Positions 35,501-42,641 of a DNA stretch of 57,782 bases are shown in pieces (the stretch's first letter is position 1; every line of letters starts with the position of its first letter). The notes under the pieces are model-generated. The model saw only the letters and a program-made list of their open reading frames with translations. It had not been told where the DNA came from and searched no databases. The stretch is from Sphingobium limneticum (GTDB taxonomy: Bacteria; Pseudomonadota; Alphaproteobacteria; Sphingomonadales; Sphingomonadaceae): contig NZ_VYPZ01000024.1 in the NCBI RefSeq assembly GCF_008710155.1, forward strand, positions 1 to 57,782, in the 5' to 3' direction. The position numbers and the translations under genes were made by a program.

Positions 35501-36311
35501 CGCGAAGCGCCGTGGAGAGATTATGGGGGGCAACAACCAATATGCCTTCTGCAAAGGCGATGAGTGGCTGGCGCTCCAGTTCGCTGTCGCCCGGCTCTGC
35601 ATGGAGAAAATCATCGCTAAGCTCGGGGTCAAGAAAAAAGGGCGCCAGATCGTTTTCCGTCAGCTCCAGTCGTTCGAGGTCAGCCCAGCTGATGAGTACC
35701 CTGGTCGCGAGGGGCGAAAGTTGACGCTCCTTGGGCAATTCGAGTTTCTGCGCGGACTTATCCTCAGCGACGATATTGTGTTTCAGCCCTGCCCGATGGG
35801 CCAGGAGGTCCGAAAGCGTGAGCAAGGCGTAGGCGCTGTCGAACGCAGCCGCCCCCCAGCGCGACGGCGGCAACTGTCCAAAGGCTTCCAGCATGTCTTC
35901 GCTGAACGCCGCAGCCTTTTCCCATATGCCCTGAAACAGCCGATAGGGGCCCCGGCGCGTGGCGATCGTCGACATGAAGAAATGTTCCGGCGGGTCTTCT
36001 AGCAGGCTGACCCCGCAATCGGCCAAGTCACTGTTCAATAGACGAAAAAGGCTGGAGCGGCTGGGACTGTTGTCTCCTTGTGCTCTGGCAAGCGCGAGGC
36101 GTGTGGCCATGTCCAGTCGGACAAGGTTCGATCCAAAGCCTGGTTCAGTGGATAGGGCTGAGAAGGTCGCGATTGCCTGGAGAGGCTCAAGGCTTTCGAT
36201 GCGCTGCACGATGCCGGGGCAGGCTTCGAAGATCTGGGCCGGCGTTCGGGGCGGGGCGGTCGCCGCGAGCATGGCCTCCAAGGATGCGATGTCTATATTC
36301 TCTCCGGGCAT
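32544..36311 (-). CDS. Giant protein with C-terminal nuclease-type motif
   Basis: 1255 aa, overall family not recognised. Residues 1-1050 are mostly helical with no signal peptide or membrane segment and no visible Walker motifs. The C-terminus holds L-G-D1133-I-D1135-I-L and, 14 residues on, W-V-I-E1150-A-K1152, the D...ExK core of PD-(D/E)XK nucleases, followed by a basic helix (R-G-R-R-D-N-L-R-K-H). Such domains cut DNA or RNA in restriction and defence proteins. It lies 106 nt after the nucleotidyltransferase gene on the same strand, near transfer genes, a typical place for defence cargo. No clear Shine-Dalgarno before ATG 36311. The function is inferred only from the motif. Confidence 0.75.
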   Translation of the reverse strand: MPGENIDIASLEAMLAATAPPRTPAQIFEACPGIVQRIESLEPLQAIATFSALSTEPGFGSNLVRLDMATRLALARAQGDNSPSRSSLFRLLNSDLADCGVSLLEDPPEHFFMSTIATRRGPYRLFQGIWEKAAAFSEDMLEAFGQLPPSRWGAAAFDSAYALLTLSDLLAHRAGLKHNIVAEDKSAQKLELPKERQLSPLATRVLISWADLERLELTENDLAPFFLDPELSDDFLHAEPGDSELERQPLIAFAEGILVVAPHNLSTALRAHLIETAVANGASEQLRRLLLDAQSERIALSGFAQLWKQPVEIVDGHPIRQLLFESAAGCPLHILQIVDGFDGVPPARFGPTSASPSMEAMIGDSVAFAHEMMAKRAEFRKGLSIVLLGGWGRSGSVALASVEIPDWEVIALEPADASAIAFAGIGMPVDMYRLHEQLRMVEAQGFFPRAPNGWMNLCALWQETDQNLIPEHLSEIEPPLDFNYPGNLLLSIRTEAAQKEGRWAFPLPNGRYEIVSRLDREDYFETAKPSYIATSGLRRRELLGVVVGRRPVWLEAIPAKRGGRSFDTYETWKAAIHWLEVALPKFDAQYPGLDRKPVSILLEIDWPPDRLGNSVDDATVLTSITTTMDRDKRSAILHMAPEWQHGLHRANNFAEMVLAASMLEIVSTLAGGVAGREELLAFMTAVVGSDDIRWRHSFVADRPLSMLKAHGLIDDFNEIPDSASALARCGSTFLSRDRSLGFHIVGADQCFSFLMEHHGALMDRLISNIRGFDRVALVDASIRRLTAALAEEQMWQISARAMRAAYGAKKDFDQSLKRRSEINAVIRGASILIEMGSCEAALSDGVHPGAADIDDLLAQALLIFQTAEIVPPFRAGFLDAEIKISPTGNLLYDHDFTRTALVSSVHAHHFEHRQSADKAYRSLFETGATDTALTPALEAAVQAEYALSFDQFASFSGACAKLAIDSGNAVLKKRWSELLSALADLEGYVATDLAPALKQLTLGSRSSWSSYPKGAGPSDFDVSRFDRHFSLIRRPIVALDATDDPYLLVSPVLIERAALHNLAGALQGGLQGRFWSSPQMRSFVGAMAERTGLDFNVRAAEAARQSGARAFDSVPLSDALQHKGTDTVKRLGDIDILAFSQDGLHAWVIEAKDIRFCRTLGETTSRLSEYRGQTDSRGRRDNLRKHLDRVDYVRAHAADLAKRYALPATPTIHGLVLFDSPQPMKFMPRHASPDAQFMMLDELASFEWSPGKEGR

Positions 36312-36417
36312 CGGAAGTTTATGTTGCCAATCTGTTCCGTCGGCAAGAGGCTATTGGATCTAAAGCCAGTCTCAGTGGGATCGGACGCCGAAGCCAAGGG
36401 ATGTGGCGACTCGCCGA

Positions 36418-37239
36418 TTAATCAGGCGTGGATAATTCGCTGTCCGGTCGCCTCAGTGCAGTCAGCATGCGTCCGAGGAATGTGCGCTTGCCTTCGAGCT
36501 GCGCGATCATGCCTGCAAGGCTCTTTTCCCGCCAGCGTGCATCAAGCCGCTCGTCGGCAAGGAAATGACGCAATATGTCGATTGGATCGTAACGGAGGAT
36601 CCGATGCGCCTTGCGTCCGTTGATATCCGATCGAAGATATTCGAACAATGCTCGCAGGATGTCGATCGCCTCGCGTTCCTCCCCGTCAGTGAGGCTTTGC
36701 GCGATATACTCCCGCAGTACGATCGGTGCCGCTGCAAGCTGGCGGCGTGAAGTGCCGTCATTGCGTCCAAGATCGATCACGTTAGCCACACGGCTTTGCA
36801 GGCAATGGAGGGGGTGCATGAGCCGGATGGCCAGCTCCGCTTCCTTACCTTCATGATCGTAGGGCAGGAGGAGATCCACGACGCCCGCCTCAAGGCCGCG
36901 CTGGACGCCTTTGACGTGGGAGAGGAAGTCGATATCGATATCGATGCCCTGTACCGTCGCATGCACGATGGCCGTCTGGAACGTGGTGTCATCGGGGGAG
37001 GGCACGTCTATGCTCCCGCCCAGGCCTGCCGCCAGCTTTTCCGCAACGACCCGCTGCCCGAAATAGTCGATGTCCTTCGACGTGTAGGGTCTGAATTCCA
37101 GAAGTTCGGCTGCGCCTTCCGAATAATATTCTGCCCAAAGGTTCAGCGCCTGACCGCCTACGACAAATGCACGGTCATCGTCGCCGAGGATTTTTGCTAT
37201 GTCGAGTACCGCCCGAGGCGGGAGATGGCCGTCCGTCAA
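36418..37239 (-). CDS. Nucleotidyltransferase-fold protein (DxD)
   Basis: 273 aa. The start of a DNA-polymerase-beta-type nucleotidyltransferase fold is clear: F-V-V-G28-G29-Q-A-L, T-S-K-D56-I-D58-Y, and a third acidic strand I-D-I-D-I-D-F (99-105). AbiEii/MenT-type toxins and other defence or tRNA-modifying enzymes share this layout. The C-terminal half is helical and unassigned. The only start codon in the frame is TTG 37239, which overlaps the stop of the 62-aa gene as TTGA, so translation should depend on that upstream gene. The partner downstream is the 1255-aa protein. A toxin, regulator or RNA-modifying role are all open. Confidence 0.78.
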   Translation of the reverse strand: MTDGHLPPRAVLDIAKILGDDDRAFVVGGQALNLWAEYYSEGAAELLEFRPYTSKDIDYFGQRVVAEKLAAGLGGSIDVPSPDDTTFQTAIVHATVQGIDIDIDFLSHVKGVQRGLEAGVVDLLLPYDHEGKEAELAIRLMHPLHCLQSRVANVIDLGRNDGTSRRQLAAAPIVLREYIAQSLTDGEEREAIDILRALFEYLRSDINGRKAHRILRYDPIDILRHFLADERLDARWREKSLAGMIAQLEGKRTFLGRMLTALRRPDSELSTPD

Positions 37240-37424
37240 ATAGCGACAGAACCTCGCCGACCTATCCGGGCGCGGCGGATCGGCAGGCCGTCGAAGAAGC
37301 CGTTCTGATGCGCGAGTTGGTCCATCGACACTGCGCCACTGCGCAGGTCGCGATCATCCTGGTCGCGCGAGCGCTGCTTTTCGCGCTGCCGCTCCAGAAC
37401 ATCATAATGGCCAATCTGGATCAT
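37236..37424 (-). CDS. Small basic protein ahead of nucleotidyltransferase
   Basis: 62 aa, Arg/Asp-rich, not recognised. The first half is highly charged (R-Q-R-E-K-Q-R-S-R-D-Q-D-D-R-D), the second has H-Q-N-G-F-F-D-G-L and R-R-A-R-I. GAGGAAGC directly before ATG 37424 is a good ribosome-binding site, and the stop is coupled to the TTG start of the next gene. These two facts argue that it is real. It could be an antitoxin-like partner or simply a translational leader. Confidence 0.6.
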   Translation of the reverse strand: MIQIGHYDVLERQREKQRSRDQDDRDLRSGAVSMDQLAHQNGFFDGLPIRRARIGRRGSVAI

Positions 37425-37518
37425 GCTTCCTCAGATACGTGCGTAACGGTTTCCGGTCAATGAACGTGCAGGTGACAGCAATCTATACCATTGAAATAAT
37501 GATCGAAAAAAATCGCCT

Positions 37519-37539
37519 CGCTGTCCTCAGCGGACAGCG
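37519..37539 (-). promoter_or_regulatory. Dyad upstream of the 62-aa/NTase/nuclease operon
   Basis: CGCTGTCC and GGACAGCG, perfect 8-bp arms with a 5-nt loop. On the minus strand it is followed, after 6 nt, by seven T, and lies about 95 nt before the first gene of the operon. It could be an operator or a leader terminator (attenuator). Confidence 0.45.
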
Positions 37540-37917
37540 AACGCGCGTAGCATATTTTCCGATAAAAATCAAGATACTGCAAGCCGCCAAGTGCGGTCAA
37601 GCGGAACGCTGATCGGGCTGATCCTGACATGAAAACGTCCACTTGCGCTGATCCGATACCTGCGCGATGTTCCGCAAAGAGCCAGAGATAATCACTTGGT
37701 ATTGTCAAGGCTCGGGCCAACCAATTTCGCAACCTAGCTGAATACCGCCAGACAAGAAGGGGAGGAAAGGGTGGTTGTAGAGGTAAAATGTTGTTAAATA
37801 AGGAGAAAGTTGCCTTTTGCGGACCGGATTTTAGCTGCGGGCATAATTGCGGGCACGATCGCAGTGTGTTCAAAAAATGTGTTTATTTTCAACAACTTAA
37901 TAGGCAATTTCGGTTGC

Positions 37918-37931
37918 TGCCGGGCCCACCA
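37918..37931 (+). other. tRNA 3'-end-like fragment, possible att scar
   Basis: TGCCGGGCCCACCA resembles a tRNA acceptor 3' strand ending in CCA. No matching anticodon arm or 5' strand is present, so it is at most a fragment. It lies between the mobile-type block and the dct locus, where an integration scar would be expected. Confidence 0.25.
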
Positions 37932-37961
37932 TTCCATAAGCGTCGATAACAGATACGGCCG

Positions 37962-39278
37962 CTAAGCTTTGGCCCCCCGGATCTTCCGCAGGTCGATTCC
38001 CAATCGCCGGACACGATAATAGAATGTCTTGCGCGGGAGGCCCAGCCGCGCGATCGCCTTGCCCATGTCGCCGCCGGTCGCCTGGATCGCCTCGATGATC
38101 GCCATGCGCTCGAATGCGTCCATCCGTGCATCAAGCGACATCATAGCGCCATCCGTGACGGGTTCCTGCTCCAGTCCCAGTGCCAGCCGTTCGGCCAGTC
38201 GCCCCAGTTCATGGACATTGCCGGGCCAGTCATGATCCAGCAGATGCGCCAGCACCGTACGACTGACCGGCGGCACCGCACGGCGGAAGCGGCGGGCGGC
38301 GCCATCCAGCAGATGGGCGAAGATCAGGGGAATATCCTCCCTCCGCTCACGCAGCGGCGGGAGGTGCAGTCGCACTGCCGCCAGCCGATAGAGCAGCGCC
38401 GGTTGGATCGCCGCCGTTTGGCCCTGTTGCATCATGCAGCCGATCACACGCAGATCCACCGGCTGCGGTTCGCGCGCCCCGACCGGGCGAACCAGCCTGT
38501 CTTCCAGAAACTGGATCAAATGCGCCTGCAATGCCGGGCCGGACTGATCGACATCGTCGAGAAAGAGCGTTCCTTGATGTGCGCGTGCCAGCCTCCCTTC
38601 GAGTGGCGCGCGCCCGGCCAGGCTTTCGCCATGCAGGCTGGTCTCGGCAATCGCATCGGGCACCGCGGCGCAGGCAACGCTGACGAACTGCGCGCTGGCG
38701 CGGCGGCTGCACTGGTGGATCATGCGCGCTACCAGTTCCTTGCCGGTGCCCGTCTCACCCTCGACCAATATGTCAATATTGGTGTCGGCAAGCGTCGCCA
38801 CCATGTTGCGCAGCCGTTCGATCGCCGGGGAATGGCCGATCAGCGGAGAAGGAAGCGCGCCATCGACCATAGCGCGCAGGCGCCGATTTTCGATCACAAG
38901 CAGCCTTTTCTCGATCGCACGCGCGACGGATGCCAATAATGCGTCCGGATCGAAGGGCTTGGTGAGAAAGTCCCATGCGCCGGTCTTGAGCGCATCCACG
39001 GCCATTGGCACATCGCCATGCCCAGTGACGAGAATGACGGGCAGTTCGGCGTCGCGGTCATGCAGCGCGCGAAACAGATCGATGCCCGACATATGCGGCA
39101 TCCGTACGTCGCTGACCACAATACCCGCAAAATCGGCGTCGATCGCTGCCAGCGCATCGGCAGCGCGCGCAAATTGCCGGACCTCAAAGCCAGCCAGTCC
39201 CAGCGTCTGCGCCATGGCGACGCGCAGGTCGTCATCATCATCGACCAGGGCAACCTGGCGCGGGAGCATGTCGGTCAT
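37962..39278 (-). CDS. dctD: DctD-type response regulator lacking GAFTGA
   Basis: 438 aa, normal DctD length: receiver with D57 (V-V-S-D-V-R-M-P), AAA+ domain with Walker A G-E-T-G-T-G-K-E (174-181), Walker B L-F-L-D-D-V-D (238-244) and R-finger region L-R-E-R-R-E-D-I, and a C-terminal Fis-type helix-turn-helix (about 405-432). The GAFTGA loop that contacts sigma-54 is missing: the position reads L-H-G-E-S-L-A-G-R-A-P (215-225). This recalls activators such as Rhodobacter NtrC that work with sigma-70. It overlaps dctB by 4 nt. Likely activates dctA in response to C4-dicarboxylates. Confidence 0.88.
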   Translation of the reverse strand: MTDMLPRQVALVDDDDDLRVAMAQTLGLAGFEVRQFARAADALAAIDADFAGIVVSDVRMPHMSGIDLFRALHDRDAELPVILVTGHGDVPMAVDALKTGAWDFLTKPFDPDALLASVARAIEKRLLVIENRRLRAMVDGALPSPLIGHSPAIERLRNMVATLADTNIDILVEGETGTGKELVARMIHQCSRRASAQFVSVACAAVPDAIAETSLHGESLAGRAPLEGRLARAHQGTLFLDDVDQSGPALQAHLIQFLEDRLVRPVGAREPQPVDLRVIGCMMQQGQTAAIQPALLYRLAAVRLHLPPLRERREDIPLIFAHLLDGAARRFRRAVPPVSRTVLAHLLDHDWPGNVHELGRLAERLALGLEQEPVTDGAMMSLDARMDAFERMAIIEAIQATGGDMGKAIARLGLPRKTFYYRVRRLGIDLRKIRGAKA

Positions 39279-41032
39279 GCGCGCTTCAAACGCAGCTGGA
39301 AATGGGCGCCAGCATCGCTGGGCAACAAACGCAGCGTTCCGCCCATGTCGGCCATGATGTCACTGGCGATGACGAGGCCAAGCCCCAGGCCGGACGGGCG
39401 GCTGGTGACGAAGGGGGTGAAGAGCTGGTCCCGCACCGATGGATCGATCCCTGGGCCATTATCGATCACCGACAGCAGCACAGTGTCTGTATCGAGTGCT
39501 ACGGATAGCCGGATAGCCGGCGCAGCCACGTCCTCCAACGCTTCGAGCGCATTTTGCATCAGGTTGACCAGCACCTGTTCCAGTCGGATCGTGTCGGCCA
39601 TGACGCGCAACCCATCTGGCAGGTCGGGCAGTTGCAACGCGACCCGTGCCAGTCGCGATTTGAGGATCAACAGACTGCCCTCGACCGGCCCGGCGAGCGG
39701 TATGGCGTCGATCGCACCGGTCGCCTTGCGTGAAAAGCCGCGCAGTTCGGCCGTGACCTTGCCGATCCGATCGGTCAACCGCTCGATCGCTACCATATTC
39801 TCGGCCGCCGCGCTCGTGTCGCCGCGCTCGATCAGCAATCGGCCGTTGGCGGCATAGCTGCGGATCGCCGCGACCGGCTGGGCGGTTTCATGGGCGATGC
39901 CGGCGGTAATCTGGCCCAGCGATGCCAGGCGATTGGCCTGGCGCAGTCCTTCGCGCAGCGTGTCGGCGCGCGTCTCGCTGGCGGCGCGCTCATCCATCTC
40001 GCGACGCAGTTCTTGGGTGCGGGCAGTAACCATGCTCTCCAACTCGGTGGTGCGGGCCGCGGCCATGGCGGCCCGTTCGGTGCGGCGATGGGCACGCTCG
40101 CGCGATATCCAGATGCCGCCTGCCAACAGCATGAGGAACAACAGGGTCGCCAGCCGCACTGTACGCACGAAACTCTCCACACCGTGCAGCGGCGTCAGCA
40201 TGTTGAGCTGCCAGCCAGGCTCTCCCGTCGATACCGATTGCCAAAGCAGGCGGCGGCGCGGTTCGTCGGCAGGGCTGACGATCTGCCGGCCATCGGCATC
40301 GCCCATGCCCTTGAGCGGCACCGGCAACAGCGACCCACGGCCGGATTGCAATTCAGCGCGAAAGCGCTGTTTGGCCTCCCCGGAAATCGGATGGATGGTT
40401 GTAAAGCGCCAGTCGGGCCGGCTGGTGATCAGGATGATGCCTTCGCGACTGGTGATGAAGGTGATTTCACCCAGCCGGGCCCATTGCTGCTCGATCCTGT
40501 CAAATTCGAGCTTCACCACGACATAGCCGCCGCCACGCGAACGTCGCGAGAGATACATGCCGGGCCGCTCGCTGATCGTGCCGAGCGCGAATTGCGCGCC
40601 CGATCCGTGGGCGGCGGCCAGCTTGAAATAGTTGCGAAAGGAATAGTCCTGACCGACGAAACTGCGCTCGCTCCGCGCATTGCTCGATGCGACGGTGCGG
40701 CCCGATGCGTCGAGCACATAGATTTGCGCTGCGCCGGTAGTGCGAGCCAGCGCCTCCAGCTTGCGGTCCAGGGCGCGTAGTGCGGTCTGCGATCCGGTCA
40801 GTCCCGCAACCAGATCGCTATCGTCGGACAGGGCGACGGGCAGCAGCCGGAACCGCTCGATCTCGCTCTTGAAATAGGCTTGGCGCAGAATCGCGGCGCC
40901 GCGTGTCTCCGCGCCTAGCCGTGCGATGGCATTGCGTTCGGCAATCTCGCCCGACAGCCAGAGCAGGCCACCGGCCACGCCTAGAAAAACGGCGATCCAC
41001 AGGATGCGAGTCGGGAAGCGGGTGTGGTCCAT
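39275..41032 (-). CDS. dctB: DctB-type sensor histidine kinase
   Basis: 585 aa from ATG 41032; longer starts add a non-coding-like tail. Membrane helices near 8-28 and 293-312 flank a periplasmic double-Cache-type sensor (Y-V-L-D-A-S-G-R-T-V-A and D-Y-S-F-R-N-Y-F are typical of DctB). The cytosolic part has a coiled coil, H381 in A-G-I-A-H-E-T-A-Q-P-V-A-A-I-R, N-box N-A-L-E-A-L, D-N-G-P-G-I and G-L-G-L-G-L. It senses dicarboxylates in the periplasm and phosphorylates DctD, encoded next with an ATGA overlap. Divergent from dctA. Confidence 0.9.
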   Translation of the reverse strand: MDHTRFPTRILWIAVFLGVAGGLLWLSGEIAERNAIARLGAETRGAAILRQAYFKSEIERFRLLPVALSDDSDLVAGLTGSQTALRALDRKLEALARTTGAAQIYVLDASGRTVASSNARSERSFVGQDYSFRNYFKLAAAHGSGAQFALGTISERPGMYLSRRSRGGGYVVVKLEFDRIEQQWARLGEITFITSREGIILITSRPDWRFTTIHPISGEAKQRFRAELQSGRGSLLPVPLKGMGDADGRQIVSPADEPRRRLLWQSVSTGEPGWQLNMLTPLHGVESFVRTVRLATLLFLMLLAGGIWISRERAHRRTERAAMAAARTTELESMVTARTQELRREMDERAASETRADTLREGLRQANRLASLGQITAGIAHETAQPVAAIRSYAANGRLLIERGDTSAAAENMVAIERLTDRIGKVTAELRGFSRKATGAIDAIPLAGPVEGSLLILKSRLARVALQLPDLPDGLRVMADTIRLEQVLVNLMQNALEALEDVAAPAIRLSVALDTDTVLLSVIDNGPGIDPSVRDQLFTPFVTSRPSGLGLGLVIASDIMADMGGTLRLLPSDAGAHFQLRLKRA

Positions 41033-41059
41033 ACCCCTACATATCGCGCCGACAGGATG

Positions 41060-41077
41060 TGTGCAAATTTCTGCACA
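41060..41077 (+). promoter_or_regulatory. Dyad, probable DctD-binding site
   Basis: TGTGCA-N6-TGCACA, perfect 6-bp arms, in the dctB-dctA intergenic region. It resembles the TGTGC-GCACA dyads bound by rhizobial DctD upstream of dctA. Confidence 0.55.
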
Positions 41078-41162
41078 ATGTATGTTTCTAGAGGGCAGCA
41101 ATATGCACTTATTGAGCTGGAAATATCTGCGAGAACTGACGTAAAATATTGTAAAATAACTA

Positions 41163-41168
41163 TATAAT
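41163..41168 (+). promoter_or_regulatory. TATAAT -10 box before dctA
   Basis: Perfect sigma-70 -10 hexamer in an AT-rich stretch, 121 nt before the dctA ATG and 85 nt after the dyad. No good -35 box is present, as expected for an activated promoter. A GG-N10-GC match at 41204-41217 is the only sigma-54-like alternative and is poor. Confidence 0.4.
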
Positions 41169-41288
41169 TTCAATTCAGCCGAAATTTGTCGCGCGCTGCC
41201 CATGGCTGGATACTGGCCGCCTCAATTCCCGACCCGTCCAATCAAGAAGGCGGGAAGGCTTTTGGCGAGGGCCAGAAAGACACCTGTC

Positions 41289-42629
41289 ATGCAGATTTCC
41301 CATTTTCCCGACGTGCCGGTCGTCCGGCGTCCCTGGTATCTCCATCTCTATGCGCAGGTGCTGCTGGCGATCATCGCAGGCGTGGCGCTCGGCCATTTCG
41401 CGCCGCATCTGGGCGAGGCGATGAAGCCGGTCGGCGATGCCTTCATCAAGGCGGTGAAGATGGTCATCGCCCCGGTCATTTTCCTGACGATCGTTACCGG
41501 CATCGCCGGCATGCGCGACATTGCAAGCGTCGGCCGGGTCGCTGGCAAGGCTTTTGCCTATTTCCTCTTCTTCTCGACCCTGGCGCTGGTCGTCGGCATG
41601 ATCGTGGCCAATGTGGTGCGGCCGGGCGCGGGCCTCAACATCGATCCCGCCACGCTCGACGCCAGCAAGGTCAGCGAATATGCGGAAAAGGCGCATGACA
41701 GTACGCTGACAGGCTTCCTGACCGGCATCATTCCGGACAGTTTCCTCTCCGCCTTCGTCAGCGGCAATATCCTTCAGGTGCTGTTCGTCGCGATCCTGTT
41801 CGGGGTTGCGTTGGCGCTGATCGGCGATCGCGGCGAGCGCGTGCTCGACCTGCTGGAAGATGTATCGACCGCCGTGTTCAAGCTGGTCGCCATCGTCATG
41901 AAAGCGGCACCCATTGGCGCGTTCGGCGCCATGGCCTTCACCATCGGCAAATATGGCGTCGGTACGCTGGCGAACCTCGCCTTCCTGGTCGGCACCTTCT
42001 ACCTGACCTCGGCGCTGTTCGTAGTCGTAGTCCTGGGCCTGGTCGCCCGTGCCGCGGGCTTCTCGATCTTCGGCCTGATCCGCTACCTCAAGACCGAATT
42101 GCTGCTGGTGCTCGGCACCTCTTCGTCGGAAAGCGCGCTGCCGGCCCTGATCGAGAAGATGGAGCGCGCAGGCTGCCCCAAGTCGATCGTCGGCCTGGTC
42201 GTGCCGACCGGCTACAGCTTCAATCTCGACGGCACCAATATCTACATGACGCTTGCCGCGCTGTTCATCGCGCAGGCAACCGGCGTCGATCTTTCTCTAG
42301 GTGATCAGATCCTGCTCCTGGGCGTGGCGATGCTTTCGTCCAAGGGTGCAGCAGGCGTGACCGGGGCGGGTTTTATCACGTTGGCGGCGACCCTCTCCAT
42401 CGTCCCCTCCGTGCCCGTCGCCGGCATGGCGCTCATTCTGGGCGTCGATCGCTTCATGAGCGAATGCCGCAGCCTCACCAACTTTATCGGCAATGCAGTG
42501 GCGACGATCGTCGTCTCGCGCTGGGAAGGGAAGCTGGATCAGGCGCAGTTGCAGGCCGCGATGCGGGGTGAAGGCGGGGTGCCATCCCCAGCTTCGCCAC
42601 CGCTTGCCAGCGCCGTCCCGGCGGAATGA
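41289..42629 (+). CDS. dctA: C4-dicarboxylate:cation symporter DctA
   Basis: 446 aa from ATG 41289, the usual DctA length; an upstream start would add 29 residues without family similarity. Eight or more membrane helices and the DAACS-family motifs are clear: [11 protein letters not shown] (re-entrant serine loop), [12 protein letters not shown] and [10 protein letters not shown]. It imports succinate, fumarate and malate with protons or sodium. Followed after 12 nt by an outer-membrane porin and then mqo, so uptake and first oxidation are encoded together. Confidence 0.95.
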   Translation: MQISHFPDVPVVRRPWYLHLYAQVLLAIIAGVALGHFAPHLGEAMKPVGDAFIKAVKMVIAPVIFLTIVTGIAGMRDIASVGRVAGKAFAYFLFFSTLALVVGMIVANVVRPGAGLNIDPATLDASKVSEYAEKAHDSTLTGFLTGIIPDSFLSAFVSGNILQVLFVAILFGVALALIGDRGERVLDLLEDVSTAVFKLVAIVMKAAPIGAFGAMAFTIGKYGVGTLANLAFLVGTFYLTSALFVVVVLGLVARAAGFSIFGLIRYLKTELLLVLGTSSSESALPALIEKMERAGCPKSIVGLVVPTGYSFNLDGTNIYMTLAALFIAQATGVDLSLGDQILLLGVAMLSSKGAAGVTGAGFITLAATLSIVPSVPVAGMALILGVDRFMSECRSLTNFIGNAVATIVVSRWEGKLDQAQLQAAMRGEGGVPSPASPPLASAVPAE

Positions 42630-42641
42630 GGCGCAGCCACC

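Larger units (their letters stand above)
37425..37961. other. 537-nt AT-richer boundary region
   Basis: Separates the accessory block from the dct locus and is visibly less GC-rich than either. A 138-codon minus-strand frame (37457-37873) shows no recognisable motif and poor composition, so it is not called. The region holds the 37519-37539 dyad, the sequence GCGGGCA repeated at 37837-37843 and 37850-37856, and a tRNA-3'-end-like stretch at 37918-37931. Confidence 0.4.

Noticed and set aside
37457..37873. 138-codon minus-strand frame in the boundary region
   Set aside because: No recognised motif, no ribosome-binding site, hydrophobic/proline-rich start; not enough to call a gene.
41203..41217. 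Sigma-54 promoter for dctA
   Set aside because: Only the GG-N10-GC dinucleotides match; the TTGC box reads TGGC, and one such match is expected by chance in a spacer of this length.
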